A stretch of DNA of 64,000 nt, taken from assembly GCF_900110065.1 (NCBI RefSeq), contig NZ_FOCI01000004.1:62001-126000 (forward strand), written 5' to 3'. How positions within the stretch are numbered: the first letter of the stretch is position 1; every line of letters starts with the position of its first letter. The notes beneath the pieces are model-generated. The model was not told the origin of the DNA. It made no database searches and worked only from the letters and a program-made list of their open reading frames with translations. This DNA comes from Loktanella fryxellensis. Lineage in GTDB: Bacteria; Pseudomonadota; Alphaproteobacteria; Rhodobacterales; Rhodobacteraceae. The position numbers and the translations under genes are program-made. Shown here piece by piece: positions 50,398 to 58,566 of this stretch.

Positions 50398-53103
50398 TCA
50401 GAACCTGTCCAGCAACCGGTCGAGGTAATCGCGTTCCACCTGCGGGCGTGACTGTTCTGCGGACCTGCGGCGGATTTCGCCCAGCAGCTCCTCCGCCCGG
50501 CGATAGACGTCCTCGCCCTGTAGCAGGTTCTCGTCGGTGCCGTATTGCCCCGCACCGCCCAGCTCACGGCCCAAGGGGTCACGGCGGCTGGGTTGGACCT
50601 GACCGGTCGGGCCTTCGCCGGCGCCCTGATTTTCACCGGGCTGCGGCTGTTCGTTCTGCGCCAGCGCCTCGCCGATGGCACGCATCCCGTTGCGCAGGGC
50701 GTCCATCGCCTCGGCCTGCTGGTCGATGGCGCGGCCGTTGTCGCCCTGCCGCAACGCCTGCTCTGCCTGATCCATCGCCCCTTCGGCCTGATCGAGGGAC
50801 CGGCGCGCGGCGTCGCCCGCATCGCCCGGCAGACCGGGCAGCGCGCCGCGTTGACGAGCCAGCTCGTCGCGCAGACCCTGCTGGCGTTCGGCCAGGCTTT
50901 CGCCGGTGCCAGCACCGTCCTGTCCCTCGCCCTCGCCTGCGCCACCGGGCTGGTCGCCGGGCTGCTGGCCCGGTTGCTGACCCTGCCCCTGCTGGCCGGG
51001 TTGCTGACGCTGCCCCGGTTGCTGGACCTGCCCTTGCTGACCCGGTTGCTGTCCCGGCTGCTGGCCCTGACCCGGCTGCTCACCGGGCTGCTGGCCCGGC
51101 TGCTGTCCGGGCTGGCCCTGCTGCCCCTGTTCCTGCATCTCGCGGAAGGCTTCGTCCGACAGTTCCTGCTGTTCGCGCAGGGTGTCGGCCAGATCCTCCA
51201 TCGACTGCTGGCCGGGGGTCTGCGGGCCGCCGCTGCCGGGCTGGCCTTCGGTGATCCGCATGTTTTCCAGCAGCGCGTTCAGCTGTTCCATCAACGCCTG
51301 CGCCTCGGCCATGCGGCCTTCCTGCATCAGCTCTTCGATGCGGTCCATCAGGGCCTGCAACTCGTCGCCACTCAGCTCCATCTCGTTCTCGGACATCTGC
51401 GGCTGGTCGGTGCCGTCCTGCCCCGGCTCCATTTGGTCGGCCAGCATCTGCATGTAATCCTGCGTCGCCTCGCGCAACTCCTGCATCAGCTCCGCGATCT
51501 CGGCTTCCGAGGCGCCATTGCGCATCGCTTCGGCCAGACGTTCCTGCGCCCGCTCCAGCCGGGCGCGCGCATCGGCGAGGGTGCCTTCCTCCAGTTGCAG
51601 CGCCAGATCCCACAGGGCCTGCACGATCTCGGCCTCCACCTCGGGCGTCATGCCGGTGGCGCGGGTGGCGTCCAGCCTGCGGATGATGGTCCGCAACCGC
51701 AGGTAGCTGCCCTGATTGCCGAACAGCGTTTCCGGCGCATAGCTGACCGCGCGCAGCACCTGCACGACGCGGGTGGTGTTGGTCTGGCTCCACATCAGGT
51801 CGCGGCGCTGTTCGACGATGGCCCGCGCGACGGGCTGAAAGAACCGCCGACCGGGCAGGACGATGGATTCCGTCGTGCTGGTGCCGGTCTGTCCTGCCGC
51901 GTCCGTCACGCTCAGCGTCAGCGTGACCGGCATGTTCGCCAGCGGGTGCAGCGACAGATTGTCGACCAGCACCTGTTCGAAATCCGCACGATCGCCGCCG
52001 AAGGGCATCGGCAGGTCCAGCGTCACCGGCTCGATCTTTCGCGGGTCGGCGGCCAGCCCATAGCGGCGGTCCACCGCAGCCAGATCAAGGGCGATCACCG
52101 CCGTCCCGCTCTCGATGCCGTAGTCGTCTGCGGCGCCGAAGGGTTGCGACAGCTCTCCCATCGCGTCCGCCGTGATCGGCGCGGTCAGATCGACCTCGGG
52201 TGCGGCATCCGGCAGGATCAAGATTTCCCATACGGCGCCATTCGGGCCGTCGATGGCGATGCGACCTGCCGTAGTCACGGCAAAGGCCTGTTCCGTCTCT
52301 GATACCGGCACCGCATCGTCGGTGCGCCCGGACACGGTCTCGGCGACGCTCAATGCGCCCACCTCGCCATACAGGCGCAGCGTCACGGCGGACCCGGCGG
52401 GCACCGCCAGCGGACCGGGAGCAAGGTCGTTGAGGTAGAGCATCGGTCGCCCGGTATAGGCGGGCGGCGCGATCCAGCCTTCCCACGTGGGGCCGGTCGC
52501 AAGCGTGCCGCCGATGCCCCCCCGCGCGATGTCGGTGACGGAGCCGACCCGCAGGACCGACCCGAACAGCAGCGCCACCACGAAAAACAGCAGCGCCGTG
52601 AACCGAAGGCCGTAAGGATCGCGGTCCGACACGCGCAGGTCGGGGGCCACCGGCCGTGCGCCCTGCGTCGCGCGGCGCATCCGCGCCAGGTGCGCGGCCC
52701 AGACCGCCTGCGACGCCGGATCGCCTGCCCCGATGGCCTGTGTGTCGGCCACGGCGGCAATGGGGCGACCGGGCAACGTTGCGTCCAGTCGCGCCACTGC
52801 GTCGGCGGTCGTGGGCCAGTTGAACTGCCGCAGACCCCAGACGACCGTTGCTGCCAGTCCGACGCCACCCAGACCCACGAAGCCCCAGAACACCTCGAGG
52901 CTCATGCGGTCCTGCCAGCCGAACATCAGCGGTGCTAGGATGACGAAGGCCACGGTCCAGACCGGCCAGAACGCCCGCGTCGCGCGCTCCGCCACCAGTC
53001 CCCAGCGGGTCAGGGCCAGCGGGCGGGTCAGGTGGGGCAGATCGTGGGGCGTCTCGGGGCGGTCGGTCAGCGGGCCTCTCCCAGTCGTGGGCGGACGACC
53101 CAT
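50398..53103 (-). CDS. TIGR02302-type membrane protein with Gln/Pro/Gly repeat region (DUF4175)
   Basis: A 901-aa protein of unknown function. Two N-terminal helices (AFWPVWTVAFVILAPLMF; GFVGLGGVGLAATVVWGL), a third near 175 (LRFTALLFFVVALLFGSVLR), a middle part of beta-rich folds, then a Met/Gln/Glu-rich helical segment and a repeat of QPGQQ-type units (about residues 660-720, 50937-51126), and a charged C-terminal part. The topology fits an inner-membrane protein with a large periplasmic region. The start at 53103 is 4 bases after the lysA stop. Confidence 0.85.
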   Translation of the reverse strand: MGRPPTTGRGPLTDRPETPHDLPHLTRPLALTRWGLVAERATRAFWPVWTVAFVILAPLMFGWQDRMSLEVFWGFVGLGGVGLAATVVWGLRQFNWPTTADAVARLDATLPGRPIAAVADTQAIGAGDPASQAVWAAHLARMRRATQGARPVAPDLRVSDRDPYGLRFTALLFFVVALLFGSVLRVGSVTDIARGGIGGTLATGPTWEGWIAPPAYTGRPMLYLNDLAPGPLAVPAGSAVTLRLYGEVGALSVAETVSGRTDDAVPVSETEQAFAVTTAGRIAIDGPNGAVWEILILPDAAPEVDLTAPITADAMGELSQPFGAADDYGIESGTAVIALDLAAVDRRYGLAADPRKIEPVTLDLPMPFGGDRADFEQVLVDNLSLHPLANMPVTLTLSVTDAAGQTGTSTTESIVLPGRRFFQPVARAIVEQRRDLMWSQTNTTRVVQVLRAVSYAPETLFGNQGSYLRLRTIIRRLDATRATGMTPEVEAEIVQALWDLALQLEEGTLADARARLERAQERLAEAMRNGASEAEIAELMQELREATQDYMQMLADQMEPGQDGTDQPQMSENEMELSGDELQALMDRIEELMQEGRMAEAQALMEQLNALLENMRITEGQPGSGGPQTPGQQSMEDLADTLREQQELSDEAFREMQEQGQQGQPGQQPGQQPGEQPGQGQQPGQQPGQQGQVQQPGQRQQPGQQGQGQQPGQQPGDQPGGAGEGEGQDGAGTGESLAERQQGLRDELARQRGALPGLPGDAGDAARRSLDQAEGAMDQAEQALRQGDNGRAIDQQAEAMDALRNGMRAIGEALAQNEQPQPGENQGAGEGPTGQVQPSRRDPLGRELGGAGQYGTDENLLQGEDVYRRAEELLGEIRRRSAEQSRPQVERDYLDRLLDRF
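50937..51126. repeat. coding repeat of Gln-Pro-Gly units
   Basis: Tandem units of roughly QQPGQ with variations (QPGQQPGEQPGQGQQ, QGQVQQPGQRQQ). It is an in-frame low-complexity tract in the TIGR02302 gene and could vary in length among strains. Confidence 0.7.
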
Positions 53104-53107
53104 GTCG

Positions 53108-54373
53108 TTACAGCCACGCCGGAATGGTATCGCGCGCGATCATTTCGTCAAAGGTCGGTCTTTCGCGGATAACCGCAAATTGATCGCGCTGCACCAGCAC
53201 CTCGGGGATCAGCGGACGCGAGTTGTATTCGGACGCCATCACGGCACCGTAAGCCCCTGCCGACCGGAAGGCGACCAGATCGCCGGGGGCCATCCGCGCC
53301 ATCGCGCGGCCCTTGGCAAAGGTGTCGCCGCTTTCGCAGACGGGACCGACGATGTCGTAGGTGGCCCGCTCCGCCCCCGGCGCAGGCTCCACCACCGGCA
53401 CGATGTCGTGGTGCGCGTCATACATGGCGGGTCGGATCAGGTCGTTCATCGCCCCGTCGAGGATCAGGAACTGCCGATCCGCCCCGTCCTTGACGTAGAC
53501 CACCCGGCTGACCATCACGCCCGCATTGCCGGAAATCAGTCGCCCCGGCTCGATCTCGATCTCGCAGCCCAGATGACCCACGGTCCGGCGGATCAGGTCG
53601 CCGTAGTCCTGCGGGGTGGGTGGGGCGATGTTCGACTGGACATAAGGAATGCCCAGACCGCCACCCAGATCCAGCCTGCGGATGGTGTGCCCGTCGGCGC
53701 GGAGCAGCTCGGTCAGTTCCGCGACCTTCAGATAGGCCGCCTCGAACGGGGCCAGATCGGTCAGCTGGCTGCCGATGTGCACGTCGATCCCGATGGCCTC
53801 CACCCCCGGCAGGGAGGCTGCCAGTGCATAGACCTCTCGCGCCCGGGCGATGGGGATGCCGAACTTGTTCTCGGACTTGCCGGTGGCGATCTTGGCATGG
53901 GTCTGCGCGTCCACGTCCGGGTTCACCCGGATCGTGATGGGTGCGACGTGGCCCAGCGACGTGGCCACCTCGCTCAGCGCCACCATCTCCGGCTCGCTTT
54001 CCACGTTGAACTGGCGAATGCCGCCGGTCAGCGCCTGCCGCATCTCCTCCCGCGTCTTGCCGACGCCGGAAAAGACGATGCGGTCGCCGGGGACGCCGGC
54101 GGCGCGGGCGCGGGCGTATTCGCCGCCCGACACCACATCCATTCCCGCCCCCGCATCGCCCAGCAGACGCAGGACCGCCTGATTGGACAGCGATTTCATC
54201 GCAAAGCAGACAAGGTGGTCCATGCCCTGCAGGGCGGTGTCGAACAGATGGTAATGCCGCAGCAACGTGGCGCTGGAATAGACATAGAACGGCGTGCCGA
54301 CCGTGGCCGCGATGTCCGCCAGCGGCACGTCTTCGGCGTGCAGGGCGCCGTCCCGGTAAAGAAAGTGATCCAT
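53108..54373 (-). CDS. lysA: diaminopimelate decarboxylase
   Basis: Last step of lysine synthesis, PLP-dependent fold-type III, 421 aa. PLP Lys is in CFAMKSLSN, DIDVHIGSQL and DLGGGLGIPY follow, and the C-terminal VGPVCESGDTFAKGR Cys-region (dimer active site) is present. ATG 54373 (MDHFLYRDGA) is set by CAGGAG just before it; the frame is open to 54406. It is downstream of the argH-lptM-DUF2834 genes on the same strand. The TIGR02302 gene follows after 4 bases. Confidence 0.95.
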   Translation of the reverse strand: MDHFLYRDGALHAEDVPLADIAATVGTPFYVYSSATLLRHYHLFDTALQGMDHLVCFAMKSLSNQAVLRLLGDAGAGMDVVSGGEYARARAAGVPGDRIVFSGVGKTREEMRQALTGGIRQFNVESEPEMVALSEVATSLGHVAPITIRVNPDVDAQTHAKIATGKSENKFGIPIARAREVYALAASLPGVEAIGIDVHIGSQLTDLAPFEAAYLKVAELTELLRADGHTIRRLDLGGGLGIPYVQSNIAPPTPQDYGDLIRRTVGHLGCEIEIEPGRLISGNAGVMVSRVVYVKDGADRQFLILDGAMNDLIRPAMYDAHHDIVPVVEPAPGAERATYDIVGPVCESGDTFAKGRAMARMAPGDLVAFRSAGAYGAVMASEYNSRPLIPEVLVQRDQFAVIRERPTFDEMIARDTIPAWL

Positions 54374-54523
54374 GCGCCGCTCCTGTCCGTCGTTGTGGCG
54401 ATGCATAGCAGACTGCGCCGCCGACCCAAGGGCGGATTCGCCGCAGGCACGGGACGGCGGGCGGGGCGCCTTCGCCGCATCTAGCGGCGAACAGCGCCGG
54501 ACGGCGTCAACGCAGGCGTGCGG

Positions 54524-54850
54524 TCAGCGCACCGGCTTGCTGCGCAGGAACAGATACAGCGGCAGACCACAGCTGACCCCGATGCAGAACGTCGCCGGGA
54601 TCGCCAGCAGGGCGATCCAGTTGCGCCGCACCGCGACCTCGGCCACCACCCACACCGTCAGCGTCACGGCGGCGATGGTCAGGTCCCAGACCAGACCGCT
54701 GGTCGCCGCATTGGCGTGCCATGCGTCCACCATCGCCATGATCGACCACGTATTCTCCTGAAACCACGCAACGAACCACCACATCGGATGGATCGCGCCC
54801 CAGACGGCCAATGCCGCCCAGACCCAGCGCAGAGGGGTCATGTCCTTCAT
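54524..54850 (-). CDS. DUF2834-type membrane protein
   Basis: A 108-aa inner-membrane protein with three hydrophobic stretches: WVWAALAVWGAIHPMWWFVA, LVWDLTIAAVTLTVWVVAEV and WIALLAIPATFCIGVSCGL. This fits DUF2834; function unknown. It starts MKDMTPLRW, with GAAGGAAGGA upstream. It is followed by lysA 150 bases on, likely in the same transcript. Confidence 0.82.
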   Translation of the reverse strand: MKDMTPLRWVWAALAVWGAIHPMWWFVAWFQENTWSIMAMVDAWHANAATSGLVWDLTIAAVTLTVWVVAEVAVRRNWIALLAIPATFCIGVSCGLPLYLFLRSKPVR

Positions 54851-54864
54851 GTCGCGTCCTTCCT

Positions 54865-55119
54865 TCACAACCCGAGGGCCAGCGGAATGCCGGCCGCACC
54901 CAACCGCACGCCGCCCGGCCCCAGGCTGACCCGCCCGATGCCGTCGGCCAGCGTCACGCCGGGGGTCACGCCGTTCGGGCCCACGCCGACGCCCACGCTG
55001 GCGGTCGTTCCGCCCGCTTCGCGCACGCCACCGGGCGGCACGGGATCGCCCTGCACGCCGCAGCCCGCCAGCGTCACGCCCGCCAGTGCCACCAGCGCGA
55101 CAAGACCGATCCGCGTCAT
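54865..55119 (-). CDS. LptM-like small lipoprotein
   Basis: An 84-aa lipoprotein: short signal [20 protein letters not shown] with lipobox LAGC, and then [11 protein letters not shown]. The pattern GCGxxGD/GP-P resembles LptM (YifL), whose E. coli gene also lies next to lysA. LptM assists assembly of the LptD translocon. The rest is Gly/Val-rich repeats ([13 protein letters not shown]). The start at 55119 overlaps the argH stop by four bases. Confidence 0.75.
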   Translation of the reverse strand: MTRIGLVALVALAGVTLAGCGVQGDPVPPGGVREAGGTTASVGVGVGPNGVTPGVTLADGIGRVSLGPGGVRLGAAGIPLALGL

Positions 55120-56504
55120 CCCAGCACCTTCCGCCACACGCCCACCGCCTCGCGCACGCGCACCGGTGCCGTGCCACCGAAACTGGTCCTTGAGGCGACC
55201 GAGTTGTCAACCCCCAGCACATCGAACACATCCGCCCGGATGCCCGCGTGGACCGACCTCATCTGCGCCAGCGTCAGGTCCGGCAGGTCGCAGCCCTGTG
55301 CCTCTGCCAATGCCACCAGCGATCCGGTGACGTGGTGCGCCTCGCGGAACGGCAGACCCAGCGCGCTGACCAGCCAGTCGGCCAGATCCGTCGCCGTGGA
55401 AAACCCGGTCCCCGCCGCGGCCCGCAGTGCGTCCGTGTTCGCGGTCATGTCGCCCACCATGCCCGCCATCGCGGCCAGCGCCAGCATCAGCGTGTCGGCG
55501 GCGTCGAAGACCTGCTCCTTGTCTTCCTGCATGTCCTTGGAATAGGCCAGCGGCAGCCCCTTCATCACCAGTGTCAGCGCCACGTTGGCGCCAAAGATGC
55601 GGCCGATCTTGGCGCGGATCAGCTCTGCCGCATCGGGGTTGCGTTTCTGCGGCATGATGCTGCTGCCGGTGGACCAGCGGTCCGACATCTTGACGAACCG
55701 GAACTGCGCGGACGACCAGATCACCAGCTCTTCGGCCAGACGGCTCAGGTGCACGGCGCAGATCGTCGCGGCCCCCAGAAACTCCAGCGCGAAATCCCGG
55801 TCGCTCACGGCGTCCAGACTGTTGGTCATCGGCCCGTCGAAGCCCAAGGCCTGCGCCGTCATGTGCCGGTCGATGGGGAACGACGTCCCCGCCAGCGCCG
55901 CAGCGCCCAGCGGCGACAGGTTCATGCGGCGGCGGGCATCGGCAAAGCGCGACCGGTCGCGCCCCAGCATGTCGACATAGGCCAGCATGTGATGCCCCCA
56001 TGTGACCGGCTGTGCGACCTGCAGATGGGTGAAGCCGGGCATCACCCAGTCCGCCCCCGCCTCGGCCTGATCCAGCAGGGCGCGTTGGAGCGCAGCCAAG
56101 GCGCTATCGGCGGCGTCGCACTGGTCGCGCACCCACAGGCGGAAATCGACGGCGACCTGATCGTTGCGCGACCGGGCCGTGTGCAGGCGGCCCGCCGCTT
56201 CCCCCACGACCTCCTTCAGACGCGCCTCCACGTTCATGTGGATGTCCTCGAGCGCCGCCGAAAAGGCGAAGTCACCGCCCTCGATCTCTGACAGAACCGT
56301 GAGCAGGCCTTTGCGGATCGCCTCCGCATCGCTATCACTGATGATGCCCGTGGCGGCCAGCATGGCCGCATGGGCGCGCGAGCCTGCGATGTCCTGTGCC
56401 ACCAGCCGCTGGTCGAACGAGATCGAGGCGTTGATCGCCTCCATGATCGCGTCGGGGCCTGCGCTGAACCGGCCACCCCACATCGTGTTCGCTGTCTTGG
56501 TCAT
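55116..56504 (-). CDS. argH: argininosuccinate lyase
   Basis: Splits argininosuccinate to arginine and fumarate, last step of arginine synthesis. 462 aa of the fumarase/aspartase fold. Starts [20 protein letters not shown]; contains [18 protein letters not shown], the [13 protein letters not shown] catalytic His region and the signature [15 protein letters not shown]. It is followed by the lipoprotein with a four-base overlap. Divergent from the TlpA gene. Confidence 0.96.
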   Translation of the reverse strand: MTKTANTMWGGRFSAGPDAIMEAINASISFDQRLVAQDIAGSRAHAAMLAATGIISDSDAEAIRKGLLTVLSEIEGGDFAFSAALEDIHMNVEARLKEVVGEAAGRLHTARSRNDQVAVDFRLWVRDQCDAADSALAALQRALLDQAEAGADWVMPGFTHLQVAQPVTWGHHMLAYVDMLGRDRSRFADARRRMNLSPLGAAALAGTSFPIDRHMTAQALGFDGPMTNSLDAVSDRDFALEFLGAATICAVHLSRLAEELVIWSSAQFRFVKMSDRWSTGSSIMPQKRNPDAAELIRAKIGRIFGANVALTLVMKGLPLAYSKDMQEDKEQVFDAADTLMLALAAMAGMVGDMTANTDALRAAAGTGFSTATDLADWLVSALGLPFREAHHVTGSLVALAEAQGCDLPDLTLAQMRSVHAGIRADVFDVLGVDNSVASRTSFGGTAPVRVREAVGVWRKVLG

Positions 56505-56511
56505 GAAAAGG

Positions 56512-57093
56512 ATGCGCCCCTTGAAGTCGATACGATCCGCCCTGCTCTATACGGCCATGGCCCTCCTTGCAAATGCGGCCCACGCGCAGGAGGCGCCCGA
56601 TCTGGAGGCGCGGCCCAATCTGGAGGCGCTGAAGGACGGCGACATGCGCAAGCTGGCGATCGCCTCCAACCCCGCCCCCGCGCCGGAGGCCACGTTCACG
56701 ACCGAGGATGGTGCCGAGGCATCGCTCGCCGATTATGCGGGCAAACCCGTGGTCCTGAACTTCTGGGCCACATGGTGCGCGCCCTGCCGTGAAGAGATGC
56801 CGCACCTGTCCGCCCTGCAGGACGCGATGGGCGCGGATGCGGTGGTGCTGACCGTCGCCACGGGCCGCAATCCGCCAGAGGCCATCGACCGCTTCTTCGA
56901 AGAGATCGGCGTGGACAACCTGCCCAAGGCGCTGGACCCGCGACAGGAAATGGCCCGCGCCTTCGGCGTGCTGGGCTTGCCGGTGACGGTGCTGATCGAC
57001 GCGGAAGGGCGCGAGGTCGCGCGTCTGCAGGGCGACGCCGACTGGTCGTCCGACAGCGCGCAGGCCATCGTGGCGGCACTGGCCGCCGACTGA
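56512..57093 (+). CDS. TlpA-family thioredoxin-like protein
   Basis: A periplasmic thiol-disulfide reductase of about 193 aa. Signal peptide ([17 protein letters not shown]), then a thioredoxin fold with [19 protein letters not shown] and [15 protein letters not shown]. Related proteins serve cytochrome c maturation or reduce copper sites. Start is uncertain: ATG 56512 is given, but TTG 56521 has AAGGA at the right distance. It is divergent from argH by few bases. Confidence 0.87.
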   Translation: MRPLKSIRSALLYTAMALLANAAHAQEAPDLEARPNLEALKDGDMRKLAIASNPAPAPEATFTTEDGAEASLADYAGKPVVLNFWATWCAPCREEMPHLSALQDAMGADAVVLTVATGRNPPEAIDRFFEEIGVDNLPKALDPRQEMARAFGVLGLPVTVLIDAEGREVARLQGDADWSSDSAQAIVAALAAD

Positions 57094-57095
57094 CC

Positions 57096-57662
57096 TCAGG
57101 CCCGTCCACCCGTCAGCGACAGGCTGCTGGGGGACACCCCGATGGACTGCAGCGCCGCCGCCCGGATCGTCGCCGGGTCGGCGGCGAACAGGATCGCGGC
57201 ATCCACCGGGGCGGTCAGCCAGTCGTTGCCCGCCAGCTCCGCCTCCAGCTGCCCCGGCCCCCAGCCCGCACAGCCCAGCGCCAGCAGGGCGTCCTGCGGG
57301 CCGCCCCCCGCCGCGAGTGCCACGAGGATGTCGCGCGTCTCGGTCAGGCCGATGTCGTCGGTGACGATCTGCGTTGCGTCCGCGCGGTAGTCCAGACCGT
57401 GCAGGACATAGCCCCGCATCCGCTGCACCGGCCCGCCACCGAACAGACGGACCTGCCGCCCCTCGCGGTGATGGTCGATGCGCATCTGATCGAGGATCGC
57501 GGCAAATGTGATGTCGCTGCGGGGGCGGTTCACGATCACGCCCATCGCGCCGTCGGCATCATGGTGGCACAGGCAGATCACGCTGCCCGCGAACCGCGGG
57601 TCAGCCATGTCGGGCATCGCGATCAGGAACGTGCCGCGCAGGGTCTGTATTTCCGTCACCAT
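57096..57662 (-). CDS. YqgE/AlgH-family protein (UPF0301)
   Basis: A 188-aa protein of the AlgH family; function not settled (linked to transcription control in Pseudomonas). It shows LRGTFLIAMPDMADPRFAGS, CLCHHDADGAMGVIVNRP, LFGGGPVQRMRGYVLHG and LGCAGWGPGQLEAEL, all landmarks. Start at 57662 (MVTEIQTLRG). Its stop is 2 bases from the convergent TlpA stop. Confidence 0.9.
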   Translation of the reverse strand: MVTEIQTLRGTFLIAMPDMADPRFAGSVICLCHHDADGAMGVIVNRPRSDITFAAILDQMRIDHHREGRQVRLFGGGPVQRMRGYVLHGLDYRADATQIVTDDIGLTETRDILVALAAGGGPQDALLALGCAGWGPGQLEAELAGNDWLTAPVDAAILFAADPATIRAAALQSIGVSPSSLSLTGGRA

Positions 57663-57770
57663 GACGCCGACGATGCGCCGCCGCGTCCCATGGTGCAAGG
57701 GCACCACGGCTTCGACCCATCGCCCATTCGTGACTTTCCAACGCAGCATCGATTGCGCAGGAAGGGCGTC

Positions 57771-58556
57771 ATGAACCGTATCCCGACGCTCCTTGCTGCG
57801 ACCCTTCTTCTGACCGCCCCCCCCGTGCTGGCGCAATCCGGCAGCGAGGTAGCGCGTGTCACCGTCCTGCCGGGCTATGTCACCGAAGGTGGCACGCATA
57901 TGGCGGCGCTGCGCGTCACGCTGGCACCTGGGTGGAAGACCTACTGGCGCAGCCCCGGCGACGCCGGCATCCCGCCCCTGATCAGCCTGTCGGGTGGCAA
58001 CGTCGCCACGGCGGCGTTCCACTGGCCCACGCCGGACGTGTTCGACCAGAACGGCATGCGGTCCATCGGATATCACGACAGCCTCGTGTTGCCGGTCGAG
58101 GTGACGGCACTTGACGGGGGCACCGGCCCGCTGCGGCTGACAGGGACGATGGACATCGGCGTGTGTCAGGACATCTGCATCCCCGCGCAACTGCGCTTCG
58201 ACGGCGACCTGACGCCCGGTCCGCGCGATCCGGCGATCATCGGCGCGCTGCTGGATCAGCCGCAGGTCGCGGGTCACGCCACCTGCCGCGTCACGCCGCA
58301 GGCCGACGGCGTCCGGCTGGACGCCACGCTGACCCTGCCCCCCACCGGCGGGGCCGAGGCGCTGGTGATCGAGGCGGGCGATCCGCAGATCTGGGTGTCG
58401 GAGCCTGTGATCGCCCGGCAGGGCGGCACCCTGACCGCCACCGCTACCATGACGCGCGGCAGCGGTCAGGCCATCGCGTTCGACCGCGGCGCGGTGCGCT
58501 TCACCGTGCTGGGCCAGGACCGCGCGACCGAGGTGCGGGGCTGCACCGCAGGGTGA
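57771..58556 (+). CDS. periplasmic DsbD-alpha-like protein
   Basis: A 261-aa exported protein with the DsbD N-terminal domain fold. Signal peptide MNRIPTLLAATLLLTAPPVLAQ. The Cys pair is in GVCQDICIPAQLRF, with the APGWKTYWRSPGDAGIPP segment that marks this family, also called thiol:disulfide interchange domain-containing protein. It has no membrane part or thioredoxin domain, so it would need a partner. AGGAAGGG precedes the ATG. It is divergent from yqgE. Confidence 0.85.
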   Translation: MNRIPTLLAATLLLTAPPVLAQSGSEVARVTVLPGYVTEGGTHMAALRVTLAPGWKTYWRSPGDAGIPPLISLSGGNVATAAFHWPTPDVFDQNGMRSIGYHDSLVLPVEVTALDGGTGPLRLTGTMDIGVCQDICIPAQLRFDGDLTPGPRDPAIIGALLDQPQVAGHATCRVTPQADGVRLDATLTLPPTGGAEALVIEAGDPQIWVSEPVIARQGGTLTATATMTRGSGQAIAFDRGAVRFTVLGQDRATEVRGCTAG

Positions 58557-58566
58557 TCCGGCGCGC

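Noticed and set aside
50151-51083. Minus-strand frame of 310 codons running from the 50.1-50.4 kb gap into the TIGR02302 gene
   Set aside because: It is a shadow of the repeat-rich coding sequence in another frame and ends in the gap without a start signal.
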